Of a DNA stretch of 64,000 nt, positions 41,921 through 54,404 are shown one piece after another. The DNA lies in contig NC_079494.1 of assembly GCF_030052815.1 (NCBI RefSeq), positions 39,604,467 through 39,668,466 of the forward strand. Reading direction: 5' to 3'. The position numbers and the translations under genes were made by a program. Numbering within the stretch: position 1 is the first letter of the stretch; each line of letters begins with the position of its first letter. The notes under the pieces were generated by a model that was not told the DNA's origin, did not search any database, and saw only the letters and a list, made by a program, of their open reading frames with translations. The DNA is from Hevea brasiliensis (lineage: Eukaryota > Streptophyta > Magnoliopsida > Malpighiales > Euphorbiaceae).

Positions 41921-44900
41921 TGTAACACCCTCCCTGTAGCAACACCCTACATTCTACTGTTCCGGTGACCAGTGTCGGTCCGGACAGCTAGAACGACTAG
42001 AAAAAAAATATTTAAAGTAAAGTGAGGAACCATAATTAACTCAAATATTAATAAGAAAAATTTGGAAAAAATTTTAGAAATAAAATACAACCAAGTTAAA
42101 TGAGCTGGTGCCCTAGCGATGGGTAACCTAGTGGGAAGTTGCGGTTCTCACAACTAAGTGCCCTAGACCCGGGGGATAATTCATAAAATAATTTTGGGAC
42201 TCCAGAGAAGGGTCATTGAGATTCCTATGGCATTAGAATGCCAAGAAAATGCTTAGAAAAATTTTTCAATCGGTACAGACAATTTTGGTCTGTTAAGCCA
42301 AACGGAGGGCATTTTGGTCATTTCATCTTCAGAGATGATTTTTGGCTGACTTGTCCAATTAAGTAAATAATTATCATGACACAAAATGTGAATAAATATT
42401 GCTAAAAATTTAATTGAAAATGAATAGAAAGAAAAGAAAAAAAAATGAAGAAAAATGAGACTTTTGACATCATGCTTATGCAATTAAAATCCTTCCACCA
42501 AATCACATTGTGACACATGGCAATAACTCATTTAAAATTACTAAATGGACAGAAAATGAAAGAAAACAAATCAGTTTCTTTCATCTTCTTCAGCTGCAAC
42601 GAACCAGCTCCAAGCAATCCACCATTGCCATCCCAACCAATCTTCCTTTCCCACCATTTTACACCATAAAATCCCTTGCTCCTTTCATTAAAAATTTTCC
42701 TTACACCTAGAGCAAGTCTTGGGCAGCAAAAAGAAGGAGGAAAAGAGAAGTTCTCAAGCTTTGGAAAGTGCCTAAGTCAAGGTTAGTGCCAATTTCTTTT
42801 AAAAATTTTGTGTATGGCTGCCATTGAACAAGATTTTGGTGTTGTAAACCATGGATTGTATGCGTATGAAAATTTTAGTTGTTGGGGTTAGGGTTTGGAC
42901 ACAAACTTGAGACTTTGTTCATGTAAGGATGACAATAAGTTTTAATGGTCAATTAGTGACCATTTGAATGTGTATGATGAGGAAATGAAGTGAGTTGAGA
43001 CTTGGCATTTGTTTATGGGTGAGCTTTCTTGGCTGACCTGTAGGACTAAGCATGAGTCCAGCAGGTTTGGGCAGCTATAAATAGAGTTGTAGAGGTTCAA
43101 TTGGTGCAAAGCCAATTGGAAATGAAACTAGACACATAATGGCACAACTTTGGTGAAGAAACCCTACCCAGAAAACCAAATCAAGTCGGCCTAAAAATTG
43201 CCCTAATCCAGGTGACCTGCATTCTGCCTGAGCAAAATGACTAAATGAACAGTGTTTATTCATTTAGACATAACTCAATGTAGAAAGGTCCAATTGACCT
43301 AAAACTTTACCATCAGAAAGATGAGACATATACCTACAACTTTCATGAAGAACACAAATCCAAATTCTGATCATAACCTAGTCAAATTGCCAACCAAACT
43401 TAGGTTACCAAATCTGGCAGAACTAGTTTTACCCAGAATTTTGGATTCTGTCCAATCCGGCCAGTTATGGTGTTTAGGCCATAACTTGAGCTACAAAACT
43501 CCAAATGGAGTGATTCAAAAAGGAAATGTAACTAGACCAAATAAGGAACAACTTTCATGAAGACAACTTTGCCAAATTCCTACTGTACAAATGACCAATA
43601 GAACAGTAAACACAAGGCTTGAAATCTGAAAATTTTGAACAACTAGCACTAAGCTTAGAAATGGTATTGGCAACCAATACCAACAATTTTAGAATGTAAA
43701 ATGTGGTATGTTGGGAGTATTAGAACCAATATACCTATTGTCTATGCAAAAGTCAACATTTTAGTTGACTAATGAAATAAATAGTAACACTTAAACTTAT
43801 ATTTTAAGAATTGTAAAATTTAAAAGTATAACATGCCCTAATACACCTAGCAAGATTGGTTTGGATAGGTTGGCATGCCAATAGGGTTTGGTTAGCAGTA
43901 CTGCACATGGCATTATGCCATTTTGTGATTTCATGGCTTTTAGCCATTCTGACATTGTTTTGAGACTTGGCCTTGTGCCTAATGTTATTACAGCTTATTA
44001 ACTATTCTGTTGCACACCGGGAGATGCATATGTGACCGATGGCGTGACTGCCCGAGGCACTTGATACCCAGTGCTAGTTTACCCGTTTATCCAGTCCAAT
44101 CATCCAGTATACTTTACTTGGGTAACCAAAAATGAAAGTTGATAAATTTAATGAAATAATGAATATGATAAGTACCAAATAAATAAGACTACCAATAATT
44201 ATAAAAAATTTGTATGTATGAGACATCAATACACGCACTGCATATTTATTTTTTTTATTAGTTCTTTTTATTTTATTATTGGTACCACTAAGCATTATTG
44301 CTTAGCGTGTTACTTTTTGCCACGCTTAGGTTCTGGAGAGACAGACAGAGAGCCCAGCAAACCATAGACTGGGTGAGGTCACAGATCTGCCTAGAGTCAA
44401 AGTCACCTCTCATCTATAGTGCATCAGTGGTAGGACCTTTAGGTCCCTTTTGAAATTATGTTTTTGCATTTTGTAATAGGTAGTAGTTTGTGATTTGTAA
44501 ATTATGAACTCATTTAAATAATAAATTTATGTAATCATATGTTGATGTACATATTTTGAAGAATTTTGTTAATTAATATAATTTGAGAATATCTTCATGG
44601 AATTTTAGTTGATTTTGAATTTGAATGAAATTGTGGATTAATGTTGAGAACTTGAAATGATTGCTAATGTTGAGACCATGTTGATGGTTATTGGAGTTTG
44701 AGAATGATTGGAAATGATTATTGGAAGTGTTTTTCACAGGTTCCGAAGAACTGTTTTCTCCATTTTTTACCGGTACTCTGCCGGATTTTCTATAAAATTT
44801 TCGGAACCTCAAATAAATTATAATTTCAATAAATGACTTAAATGAATTATATTTCACAAATTGTACTCCATAACTATGAAAAAAAAATAAATTAGGAAGA

Positions 44901-44990
44901 ATAAAAATGATTGAATTAAAATAGGGTGTTTCGGTGCACTGTGTGGCATATCTTGCTTGGCTACACTATAGACGGGTAAGGGGTGTCACA
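41921..44990 (+). repeat. Element D 3' LTR
   Basis: 3070 bp, from TGTAACACCCTCCC to GGGGTGTCACA. The right flank is AGTAG (44991-44995), the candidate target duplication of the A-D array; its partner would be left of the window. It includes three modules (near 43073, 43268, 43479), hairpin 44288, terminal CCGGTACTCTGCCGG (about 44770) and candidate intron 42782-44739. Confidence 0.93.
44288..44305 (+). promoter_or_regulatory. Conserved LTR stem-loop (D 3' LTR)
   Basis: CTAAGCA-TTAT-TGCTTAG, as in the shared LTR. The second stem follows with arms CGTG and CACG. Confidence 0.55.
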
Positions 44991-45663
44991 AGTAGTCACA
45001 ACTTATTAATGATATTTTGAAAGAATGTGCTAAAGAAAGGAAAGAAAAGGGAAGGCAAGCAACCCTTCATCAAAAGCTGAGAGAAAATGTTGACCAATTA
45101 TAAAGAATGATAGCACAAGGGAAATAAGAACTGCTGCCAGAATCTGGTACGCCTTTAAGACATTCAATCCTACCAGATAAGAAGAAAGACTCTATGAGTA
45201 CCTTAAAAGATGTTATTGTATTTTAAAGAGTCTTCCTGAACCTAGGCAATAGCAAGAATGCTATGTATGAACAAATTGTTAATGAATTGTTTGAACCATG
45301 TTTAGCAAAATATGAATGAATAATGTAACTCCCGTGGGAACTATCCTCGTTAGGGTTATATGAAAAGACGAATGCATCATATGGACAAGTATCATAAACA
45401 CGCATACGATCCCATCATTCACTATTGGACTATCGAGTGATGCCATGATAAAGTTGACACAATTCACCTTCTGTATACTCCATTTTGGTGGTTATCTGCC
45501 ACCATATCCTTTGTCTAGTTAGGATTTCTAACTGTAACAGAATTTAAAACTAATAAAAAACTTTCCACAGAAAATCAACATTGCTCCAAACAAAGCAAAC
45601 CCGATCGAGCAAGCAGTTCAACTAAAAAGAGTTTACTTAAAAAGGTCTCGAGCAAATAAGATA
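44991..45663 (+). other. Region left of F gag, no recognisable gene
   Basis: AT-rich with many stops. Probably F leader or upstream sequence. Short minus-strand frames (45223-45467) match nothing known to me. Confidence 0.5.
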
Positions 45664-46677
45664 ATGGAAGACCAGGAACAAGTGCAGAACCTATAAGGAC
45701 AAGTTTCGGAATTGAGAGACCAAGTCTCAAAGTTGATGAAACTAATAAGGGAGATGTCCCAGAGTAAAGAAACCATTCGGCCTATACCAGAACCAAATCT
45801 ACTACTAATTCCCCCACTCACAACGACGGTTGATTCCCATCAAGCTTCAACCTCTTTCACCTTCCAGCCTCCTATTCCTGATTCGACAATCACTGTCAGT
45901 CCAACATTCCCAAATAATCATTTACCCATTTCTTATCATTTGGCTGTCTCAAATGCCAAATTTCACCCTTCCATACCAATCCCTTCAATTTACCCTGCAA
46001 CTAATTTCCCAACCAGAGGCATGGCTTATGTAGCAGGGGGTGAAAATAAGGAAAAGGAATATGAGAAGTTGTCTACTCTAGAGGAAAGACTAAGACCTAT
46101 AGAAGGTCTGAACATGTATGGCTCAGTTGATGTATCTTCACTGAGATTGGTACCGGACGTAGTAGTACCACCTAAGTTTAAAGTCCCGAATTTTGACAAG
46201 TATATCGAAAATTTAGATCCTCGCATCCATTTGGCCACTTGCATAGCCAAAATGTCTACCCTCATGGAAGATGACAGACTTCTAGTCCATTTCTTTCATG
46301 AAAGCCTCTCAGGGGTAGCCTTACGATGGTGCATACAGCTGGATAGGAGTAAACTACACTCCTGGAAAGATTTGGCTATTGCTTTCCTCAACCAGTACAA
46401 ATTCAATTGCAATGTCACCCCAACATGAAGAGACCTTCAAAATTTGGTGCAGAAGGAGAAGGAGAGCTTTAAGGAATATGCAGAGAGATGGAGAGAGAAG
46501 ACAGCTGAGGTATATCCTCCAATTATTGATAATGAGCTTTACTCTCTATTCATCAAAACCCTGAAGGCCCTGTATTTCAATTTGATGATCGGAAATACAT
46601 CCAATAGCTTTTTTTACATTATCCAGGCCAGCGAAAGGATTAAAGCTAACCTCAGGTTAGGAAGGTTGCAGAGTTGA
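45664..46677 (+). pseudogene. gag: Element F gag, broken
   Basis: ATG 45664 (MEDQEQVQNL), with a coiled-coil-like start (LRDQVSKLMKLIREM near 45712) and a Pro/Ser-rich segment. The core has LEERLRPIEGLNMYGSVDV (near 46080), VPPKFKVPNFDKY (near 46168), DPRIHLATCIAKM (near 46217) and LVHFFHESLSGVALRW (near 46279). The second half is ESFKEYAERWREK (near 46463) with a stop (TGA 46426) between. This pattern is typical of Tat/Ogre Gag. Another stop (45694) lies near the start. The frame ends at 46675. Confidence 0.82.
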
Positions 46678-48131
46678 CTGGAGAAAACTCTGTAAAGAAA
46701 ACTGCCAATTTCGGGAAAAAGAAGGAAGGTGATGTACACTCTATCACCAGATAAGCTCAACTACCGCTCCCTTAAAATAACTTTCAACCATACCCTCCGA
46801 TTCAAGGTCCAATGATAGCAAATGTTCTGCCCCCTTTTTCAAATTATCCCCACTGTCACCCACAATATCCACCTTAAGCTGCTTACCACCCCAAATCGCC
46901 TACTCAACCTATTCAGTTAAAACCACTTGCTCCTCAAACCAACCCAAGACCACCAAGGAATCCTGATCCGCCTCTCCCCCTTCCGCTCAGTGAAATCTAC
47001 CAATACCTATTGAGTATAAATTAAATAATGCCCATCCCCCTTGACCCAGTTCAACCACCATATCCTAGGTGGTATGATGCTAATGCCCGATGCGAATATC
47101 ATGGTGGGGCAGTGAGGAATTCAACCGATAATTATGGAGCTCTTAGGGGAAGAGTACAGGCTTTGATCAGAAATGGATGGTTAAAAATTGAGGGAAATGG
47201 CTCTCTTCCCATTGTCATTTCAAACCCATTACCTAATCATAATACAAGCAATGGAGTGAATGTGATAGAACCTTAGGATGAAAGATTAATCTTGGAGGTA
47301 AATCAGCTGATTCCTCATTTCAAGGAGATTTTTGCAATTGCGGTAAGAGAGGGATATCTATGCCCTCAGGGATCTGGGTTGGAAAGTGATCAGCATAGTT
47401 CAGGATGCTCCTACCATGGAAGAGCGGCCAATCATGAGTTGCACGACTGTGATGAATTCAGGCAAGAAGTTCAGAGAATGCTATCACTCAAAATTTTGAG
47501 ATGTCAGCGGAGGTCAAGAATAGAGGATGAAGTGAACACAGCCAGGTTTGGCCGAGATACCTTTACCCCCAATCCAAGAATAGTCTTTTATGCTCCCAAC
47601 ACACCAACACCACCAATAACGATCATCCAAACTCCGCCTCAACTCCTATTCGTTAATACCCATGCAGTACCTTGGAACTACAACCTCCAATTATTTACTC
47701 AGAGTGCATCCAGCAGCACTTCAATTCCTACCCTCAACCATACCTACACTCAATCCATCACCTCTCCTAAGCCACACTTCGCCCCACATGAGCATTTCAA
47801 GATGATCTATACAGGACCCTCCAACAATACTACTCCCTAACCAAACCCAAAACCTATCATAGCTAGTAACTCGCTCTCACAAGATCACGAAGCAGAATTT
47901 ATAACCAGGAGTGGGAGATGTTACGAAAATGATGAAGCAGAAAAGAAGAAGGGTAAAGTAAAAATGGGAGAGTCACAAGAAAATATGGAGGAAGTGGCTA
48001 TAAGGGTTGAGAAAGGGGAACCTAGTGAAAAGAAAGAAGAAGAGGAACTGCTGCTACAGATCATGAAAGAAAGTGAATATGATGTCATCGAGCAGTTGAG
48101 AAAGACACCCGCTCGAATTTCCTTGCTGTAA
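46678..48131 (+). pseudogene. gag: Element F gag C-terminal region with two Cys/His segments
   Basis: After a proline-rich, stop-riddled stretch (46680-47027) the frame of 47028 reads PRWYDANARCEYHGGAVRN (near 47067) with ALRGRVQALIRNGWL. The frame of 47292 reads CSYHGRAANHELHDCDEF (near 47408) with FRQEVQRMLS. Such paired C-x2-H..C segments followed by an amphipathic helix recur in Tat-type polyproteins. From 47841 a Lys/Glu-rich linker continues without clear domains to the protease. Confidence 0.68.
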
Positions 48132-48612
48132 TTGATTTTAAGCTCAGAAGTGCATCGCTATGCCTTGCAAAAAGTTCTAGACCAGGCCTTTGTGAACCCC
48201 GATATCACACCGAGGCAATTTGAGAAGATAGTTGGGCAAATTCAGGCATTCAACTTTGTCACTTTCTCGAAATATGAAGTAGACCCAGCTGGCTTGAAGC
48301 ATACCAAAGCTCTGCATGTGACAGTTAAGTGTAAGGGGTACATAATCGCTAAAGTTCTAATTGATTATGAATTTGCCCTCAATGTCTTGCCTAATGCCAG
48401 AAACTACTTGTTGATCCATCAGTCATACGCCAAAGTGCCATGGTAGTAAGGGCTTTTGACGGTACAAAGAGAGAGGTCCTAGGGGACATCAATTTGCCAC
48501 TTCAAATCGGGGCAAGCACTTTTAATGTCACATTCTAGGTAATGGATATTGAGCTAGCATACACCATGTTGTTGGGGAGACCCTAGATCCATTCAGCAAA
48601 TGCGGTACCTTC
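48132..48612 (+). pseudogene. pol: Element F protease remnant
   Basis: Follows ITPRQFEKIVGQIQ (near 48204). ALHVTVKCKGYIIAKVLIDY (near 48312) is the strand before the active site, but the expected D-N/T-G-S reads D-Y-E-F, so catalytic residues are lost. NVLPNARNYLL matches the segment after it. A frameshift near 48440 is followed by AFDGTKREVLGDINLPL and MDIELAYTMLLGRP, the conserved protease end. Confidence 0.7.
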
Positions 48613-49567
48613 AACTTTGCATCAGAGGATCAAATACATCATGAGCGGCAAAATCATCACAGTAAGAGAGGAGGAAGCCATGCTAGTCACTAAACCTCAA
48701 TCGGTTTCTTATGTAGAAACAATCGAAAGATCCTTGGAAAGTTCATTCCAAGTGCTGGAATTACAAGGAACCACTCCGAAGGATGAAGGAGCTACAGAAA
48801 TGGTTGCAAAGGTGATGTTGAAGAGTGGCTATGAAAAGGGCAAGGGATTGGGCGCCGCGTTATAGGGGATTTTCGAACCTGTACTAGCTATTCAAAAGAT
48901 CGGTCACTTCGGCTTGAGATATGAAGAAGATGCTCTAGTGGATGAAAGATTCTGAATGAGGAATATGCTTAGGGATCAATGGTTTGATAGAACATTCAAG
49001 AATGTGAAAGTTGTCCCAAAAATCACAGATGTTTTCACCAAACCAATCATTGAGAATTCAGAAGAAAGTGAAGAGTCTCCTTTAGAACCATCCATCGATG
49101 TCATATTGCTAGACTCCATGTCTGAGGCGTTAATTTCACCAATCACTGAAGGGCAAGAGCTTGATAATTGGGAAGTAGAAGATATCCCTATGCTTAATCT
49201 CGAGACCATTGACCAATCCAGACCTAATAATTCAATTGACTTTGAAATTCCTTATGTTAACTTTGAAAGTCCCATAACTGCCATTGGTTCGAGTGATTCC
49301 GAAGAAGAGTCTGTAGAAGAACAGAGCAAAAGAGATGAACCTTCCCTAGTGCCTTGTGGGGATGAAATGCACACCATAAATTTAGGGACTAAAGGAATGA
49401 AGAGGGAACTTAAGGTCGTGAATAACGGAGAATTAGAGAGTATGATCAGTTTGCTCAAGGAATTCATTGATGTATTCTCATGGAGCTATGATAACATGCC
49501 AGGATTGGATCCTCAGATAGTAATGCATAAGATCCCTCTGATTCCTAAGATGATTCCAGTGAAATAG
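48613..49567 (+). pseudogene. pol: Element F G-patch-like region and pre-RT linker
   Basis: LHQRIKYIMSGKIITVREEE (near 48616) leads to a G-patch-like stretch KSGYEKGKGLGAAL (near 48822) followed by TAG (48863; the usual Gln codon CAG fits) and GIFEPVLAIQKIGHFGLRY. G-patches bind RNA or helicases and occur between protease and RT in some plant gypsy elements. TGA at 48953. The frame of 48956 continues as an acidic linker to the RT approach: LKEFIDVFSWSYDNMPGLDP (near 49453) and HKIPLIPKMIPVK before TAG 49565. Confidence 0.7.
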
Positions 49568-50734
49568 AAATTGAGAAGAATGAACCTCGACACGCTGCTC
49601 AAAGTTAGGGATGAAGTCAAAAAGCAGTATGATGCTGGATTCCTAAAAGTAGTGAAATACCCCTAGTGGATAGCTAATGTTGTCCCTATAATGCAAAAGG
49701 ATGGAAAAGTAAGGGTATGTGTTGATTACAGGGATCTCAATAAGGCAAGCTTGAAGGATGATTTTCCTCTCCCACACATAGATGTGCTGGTAGACAATGC
49801 TACAGGGTTGGGAAGATGTTCATGTATCGACCGGGCATTGAGGTATAACCAAATTCCCATGGATGAGGGGGTCAAAGACAAAACTGCTTTTATCACCCAG
49901 TGGGGGGTATTTTGTTATCGGGTGATGCCCTTTGGATTAAAGAATGCTGGAGCTACCTACCAACTCACCATGGTCACATTATTCCATGACATGATGCACA
50001 AGGAAGTAGAAGTATATGTGGATGATATGATCATCAAATCCAGAGGGGCAGAAAGCCACGTACAAGTATTGAGAAAGGTGTTCGAAAGGCTCAAGAAGTA
50101 TCAACTAAAGCTGAACCCAGCAACGTGTAAGTTTGGGGCCAAGTCTGGTAAGCTATTGGGATTCATAGTAAGCGAGAAGGGAATAGAAGTGGATCCAGAT
50201 AAAGTTCGAGCCATTCAAGAAATGTCATCCCCAAAGACAGAAAGGGAGGTGCACGGTTTCCTGGGAAAACTAAACTACATTTTGAGATTCATCTCCAATC
50301 TCACTGCCAAAGCTGAGCCCATTTTTAAACTATTCAAGAAGAATAACACCGCCCAATGGGATCAAGTTTGTCAAGAGGCTTTTAAAAAGATTAAACAGTA
50401 CTTCTCAAATCTGCCAATATTGGTTCCTCCAGTGATGGGAAGGCCATTGATTTTGTACACGGCAGTTCAACAAAGTTTGATGGGATGTGTGCTCAGACAA
50501 CACGATGATACAGGAAGAAAGGAAAGAGCCATTTACTATCTAAGCAAAAAATTCAATAAATGCGAGTCGAGATACTCATTCCTAGAGAAAACTTATTGCG
50601 CATTGGCATGGATAGAAAATCGACTCAAGCACTACATGTTGAATCATAAAATGTGGCTCATCTCCAGAATGGACCCAATCAAGTATGTATTTGAAGGGAG
50701 GATAGCAAAATGGCAGGTCATACTTTCTCAATAA
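49568..50734 (+). pseudogene. pol: Element F RT - RNase H
   Basis: KLRRMNLD and a stop at 49664 (YP-stop-WIANVVPI), then an open frame of 347 codons. RT: VRVCVDYRDLNKASLKDDFP (near 49709), MPFGLKNAGATYQ (near 49925), YVDDMIIKS (near 50015) and the thumb FLGKLNYILRFIS (near 50259). RNase H: ILYTAVQQSLMGCVL (near 50451; the first catalytic Asp of the usual YLD/YTDAS has been lost), RAIYYLSKKFNKCESRY (near 50527) and ENRLKHYML (near 50620). It ends at the conserved RIAKWQVILSQ and TAA 50732. Confidence 0.87.
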
Positions 50735-50958
50735 AACATTATCTACATGACCAGAAAGGCAGTGAAAGGAAGCGTGATTGCTGATCTCTTAGCAAAAAAC
50801 CCGATCCAGAATTATGAAACCCTGGATTTTGAATTCCCCGATGAGTATGTTAATGAAGTCAGCAGGGATGACAAAGAACCAAATGACATATGGGAAATGT
50901 ATTTCGACGGAGCGGTCAATTTGTCTGGTAATGGGATTGGAGCAGTTTTGATATCCCC
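50735..50958 (+). pseudogene. pol: Element F second RNase H (aRNH), cut by E
   Basis: VKGSVIADLLAKNP (near 50762) and an acidic linker lead to the start of the additional RNase H, WEMYFDGAVNLSGNGIGAVL (near 50891), a Tat-lineage hallmark. The frame is cut at TCCCC (50954-50958), where the LTR of E begins. The remainder and integrase would be right of the window. Confidence 0.85.
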
Positions 50959-51562
50959 TGTGACACTTCTTACCCATCTATAGTGTAGGCGAGCAAGATA
51001 TGCCACACAATGTGCCGGAGCACCAAATCATATTTCAATTCAATTTACCCTTTTTACTCATTTAATTACAATTTTTTTTACTAATCTGAATTTTTTGTAA
51101 ATTTTATAGAAAATCTGGCAGAGTGCCGGCTGTAAATTGGAAAAATAGTTCTTCTGAATCTGTTAAAAACACTTTCAATATAATCATAGTTTCAATCTCA
51201 GTCAACCACCAACATCTTTCAACAATTTCTCAAAAGACATCAATATTTCAAAAATTCAATTCATTCATATCATACTCAACTCCATAAGAAATACTCAAAT
51301 TATTAGTGAACATGGTTCATAAATAATTACATCAAAAGCATATTCACACAAGTTTATAATATACATTATAAAAGTTTACAAAATACAAAATACAAAATAC
51401 CAAAATACCAAAATGCCAAAAGTGGCCTAATGTCCTACCAAATGCACTGCAAATATGAGGTGACTCTGGACCCTGTGTGCAGATCTGAAAGCTCGCGCAG
51501 TATAAGGTCTGTTGGACTCCCCAGCTATGTCTCCAGTACCTGCGCGTGGCAAAAGCGATGTG

Positions 51563-51580
51563 CTAAGCAATTCTGCTTAG
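51563..51580 (-). promoter_or_regulatory. Conserved LTR stem-loop (E 3' LTR)
   Basis: Minus strand CTAAGCA-GAAT-TGCTTAG, after CACCA. Same stem as A/D with a different loop. Confidence 0.55.
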
Positions 51581-53527
51581 TGGTGATAATATAAAATAAA
51601 ATAACTAAAATAACATAAATATGCAGAATGTATGTTTACATTTTAGGTATACTTAATTTCTGGCATTTATTGTAGTATTATTCGATTAAAATTTTATAAG
51701 ATTCATTATCATTGCTCGAGTAACCCATAATAGTCGACTGGACTGGATAAATGGGTAAACTGGCACTGGGTACTAAGTGCCTCAGACCATCACACCATCG
51801 GTCATATTATGTCTCCCAGTGTGCAACAGAACAACTAATAAGCTGTAATAATTATCAGGGATAAAACCCAAGTATAATATCTCAATCAACATAGCCAAAG
51901 GCTATTTTATCACAGAATGGCACGTGAGGCCATAAAACACAGAATGGCATGAAGCAATATGCAGTACTGCTAACAGAACCCTATTGGCATGCCAACCTAT
52001 CCAAACCAATCTTGCTAGGTGTACTAGGGCATGTTACACTCTTAAATTATACAATTCTTGAAATTCAAGTTTAGGTGTTACTATTCAATTAATTAGTCAA
52101 CAAAAATGTTGACTTTTACATGGACAATAGGTACATTGGTTTTAATACTCCCAACATACCACATTTTGCATTCTAAAATTGTTGGTATTGGTTGCTAATA
52201 CCATTTCTAAGCTTAATGTTAATTGTTCAAAATTTTTAGATTTCAAGCTCTGTGTTTACTGTTCCATTAGTCATTTTTGCAGTGGAAATTTGGCAAGGTT
52301 GTCAACATGAAAGTTGTTCCTTATTGTGTCTAGTTACATTCCTTTTTTTGAATCACTCCATTTGGAGTTTTGTAGCTCAGGTTATGGCCTAAACACCATA
52401 ACTGGCTGGATTGCCAACTTTCCAGATTTTTCTGGACTGACCAAATCTATAGTGTTGGGGGCAAGGATTGCAGGTCATCTTTTAAGCATGTTATGGTCAA
52501 AATTTGGATTAAGGTTCTTCATGAAAGTTTTAGGTTTATGCCTTAGCTGATTGCTGGTAAAATTTCAGGTCAATGGGACCTTTCTACACTGAGTTATAAC
52601 CAAATGAATAAATACTATTCATTTGGTCATTTTGCCAGGCAGAATGTAGGTCACCCGGATTAGGGCAATCTTTAGGTCAACTTGGTTTGGTTTTCTGGGT
52701 ATGGTTTCTTCACCAAAGTTGTGCCATTATGTGTCTAGTTTCATGTCCAATTAGCCTTGCACCAATTGAACCTCTACAACTCCAGTTATTGCTACCCAAA
52801 CCTACTAGACTCATGCTCAGTCCTACAGGTCACCAAGGGCAGCCACACTAACCTCAATTCCCACTACACTAACCACTTCATTTCTTGTTTACACTTAACC
52901 AAATGGTTACTAATTGACCATTAAAACTTAATTTCACTATTACATGATCAAAGGCTCCATTTCATACCCAAACCCTAACCCTAACATCTCAAATCTTGCA
53001 TTTAAGTTGCATTTCACCATTTCACTTAAGAGACCAATATTAAGGCAGCCATACTACCATTTCTAGTTGCATGAAATCCTCAAAACATTACCACATCCAA
53101 GTCTGCCAAAAATGTGGGATGGGCATACACATGTTATTTATTAAATTTCTTTGTAATTTTGCACTCAATCATACTCCTTTAACATGAATTTAAAGAGAAA
53201 AGCAAGTTTAAGTCACTAACCTTTAATGGAGCTAATCTCAAGCTTGTAAGAACTCTTCTTTTACTCTTCTTTTTGCTCCCAAAAGCTTCACCAAGCTGAA
53301 ATATCAAGGTTTTATGTTGACACTTAGGGTTTTTGTTGAAAGAAAGCTTGGGAAAATGAAGGTTTGGGAGCTTATTAATGGAGGAGTGAGGGAGGAGAGC
53401 ATAAGTGACATTTTGAAGAAGGGAGAGGCTGCTAGTTTGTTCCAAATTTTTGCCCTCTTTTTTCTATTTTTAATGTATTATAATTGTCTTGCTTTAATTT
53501 GATTGGCCATAGCATTTTTAATTACCT

Positions 53528-53547
53528 CATGCTTACATAAGCATGAA
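53528..53547 (-). promoter_or_regulatory. 20-bp near-perfect palindrome in E LTR
   Basis: TCATGCTTA and TAAGCATGA arms around CA. The matching place in D (42470) and B keeps one arm only (TCATGCTTA). Possible U3 site. Confidence 0.35.
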
Positions 53548-54096
53548 GTAATAAATCCCATAATTTTCATTTTCTTTTCTTTCATTGCCTATTCATTTTT
53601 AAATAATTTTTCATCAATATTTGTTCATATTTTATGTCATATAATTCACTTACATAAATGGAAAAGTTGGTCAAAAATCATCTCTGAAGACGAAATGACC
53701 AAAATACCCTCCGTTTGGCTTAACGAGCCAAATTTGTGTGTACTGATTGATTAAATTTTCCTTGTATTTTCTTAACATTTTATTGTCATTGGAACCCCAA
53801 TAATCCTTCCCTGAGGTCCCAAAAATTATTTTATGAAGTTTTCCCCAGGTCTAGGGTTGCTAATGGCCTTCACCGTTACTTCCCCTTCGGGTTACTCATC
53901 ACTGGGGTTTCGGCTCGTTTAACCTTAGTGTATTTCGTTTCTAAAAATTTTTCCTTGATTTTTATGAGCATTATTTGGTTTCTTTATAACTCCCCACTCT
54001 AGTCTAATTATAGTTTCAAACATTCTAGCTGCCCAGACCGACATTGGTCACCGGAACAGTAGACTGTACGGACTAGCTAAAGTGAGGATGTTACAA

Positions 54097-54108
54097 CTCT
54101 TCCCCTCT
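54097..54108 (-). promoter_or_regulatory. Element E polypurine tract
   Basis: Minus strand AGAGGGGAAGAG, next to the LTR start (54095). Confidence 0.85.
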
Positions 54109-54404
54109 TATAAAAATTTTGTCCTTGAAATTTACATGATGCAAACAGTTGAGGGAATTGTTGCCTCATCATCTCTTCACTTTCCCAAGTTGCCTCCTCA
54201 GTATTGTGGTGCCTCCAAAGTACTTTCACCAGTGGAATTTGTTTATTTCTCAGTTCTTTCACTTCCCGAGCCAAGATCCGTATGGGTTCTTCTGCATATG
54301 TCAAGTCCTATTGGATTTCAATCTCTTCCATGGAGATGACATGTGAAGGGTCTGAGCGATATCTTCTTAGCATAGAAACGTGGAATACATTATGAATTTT
54401 TTCC
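54099..54404 (-). pseudogene. pol: Element E chromodomain (pol end), after S2
   Basis: Minus-strand continuation of integrase after S2: HVSMLRRYRSDPSHVI, a stop near 54305, then the chromodomain PIRILAREVKELRNKQIPLV with WESEEMMRQQFPQLF. The normal stop is lost (CGA region changed to CAA), so the frame runs on through the polypurine tract into the LTR (54077). It is the best preserved chromodomain here along with that of C. Confidence 0.88.

Larger units (their letters stand above)
20457..44990 (+). mobile_element. Element D: Ty3/gypsy chromovirus sharing its 5' LTR with A, interrupted by G
   Basis: LTR 20457-23020, PBS 23026, gag, protease, copia insertion (24756-38807, TSD ATTAC at 24751-24755 and 38808-38812), then protease-RT-RNase H-integrase-chromodomain, polypurine tract 41908 and 3' LTR 41921-44990. 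The 5' LTR directly follows the polypurine tract of A, so A and D form a three-LTR tandem. D pol has two stops and no frameshift from 38813 to 41072, making it the best preserved coding region here. Confidence 0.9.
44991..50958 (+). mobile_element. Element F: Tat/Ogre-type Ty3/gypsy fragment, oldest element here
   Basis: Gag, two Cys/His-type segments, a protease remnant, a G-patch-like motif, RT, RNase H and the start of a second RNase H (aRNH), which is diagnostic of the Tat lineage. Left limit: D 3' LTR. Right limit: element E inserted at 50958. Neither F LTR nor its integrase is in the window. Stops are frequent. Confidence 0.82.
50959..54095 (-). repeat. Element E 3' LTR
   Basis: 3137 bp. 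On the minus strand it begins TGTAACATCCTCAC (54095) and ends GTGTCACA (50959). It pairs with the partial 5' LTR at 62934-64000. It keeps the roughly 950-bp block, including the hairpin, that both C LTRs lack. Telo-box-like AAACCCTAACCC near 52971. Confidence 0.93.

Noticed and set aside
44986..44996. D 3' LTR end considered as insertion into F with a proven duplication
   Set aside because: The left partner of AGTAG is outside the window, so insertion of the A-D array into F cannot be shown here.
45223..45467. Minus-strand frames left of element F
   Set aside because: Two overlapping short frames without motif or repeat in relatives; probably chance.
52964..52990. CCCTAACCCTAAC considered as interstitial telomere
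   Set aside because: Only two units; better seen as a telo-box-like word in an LTR.
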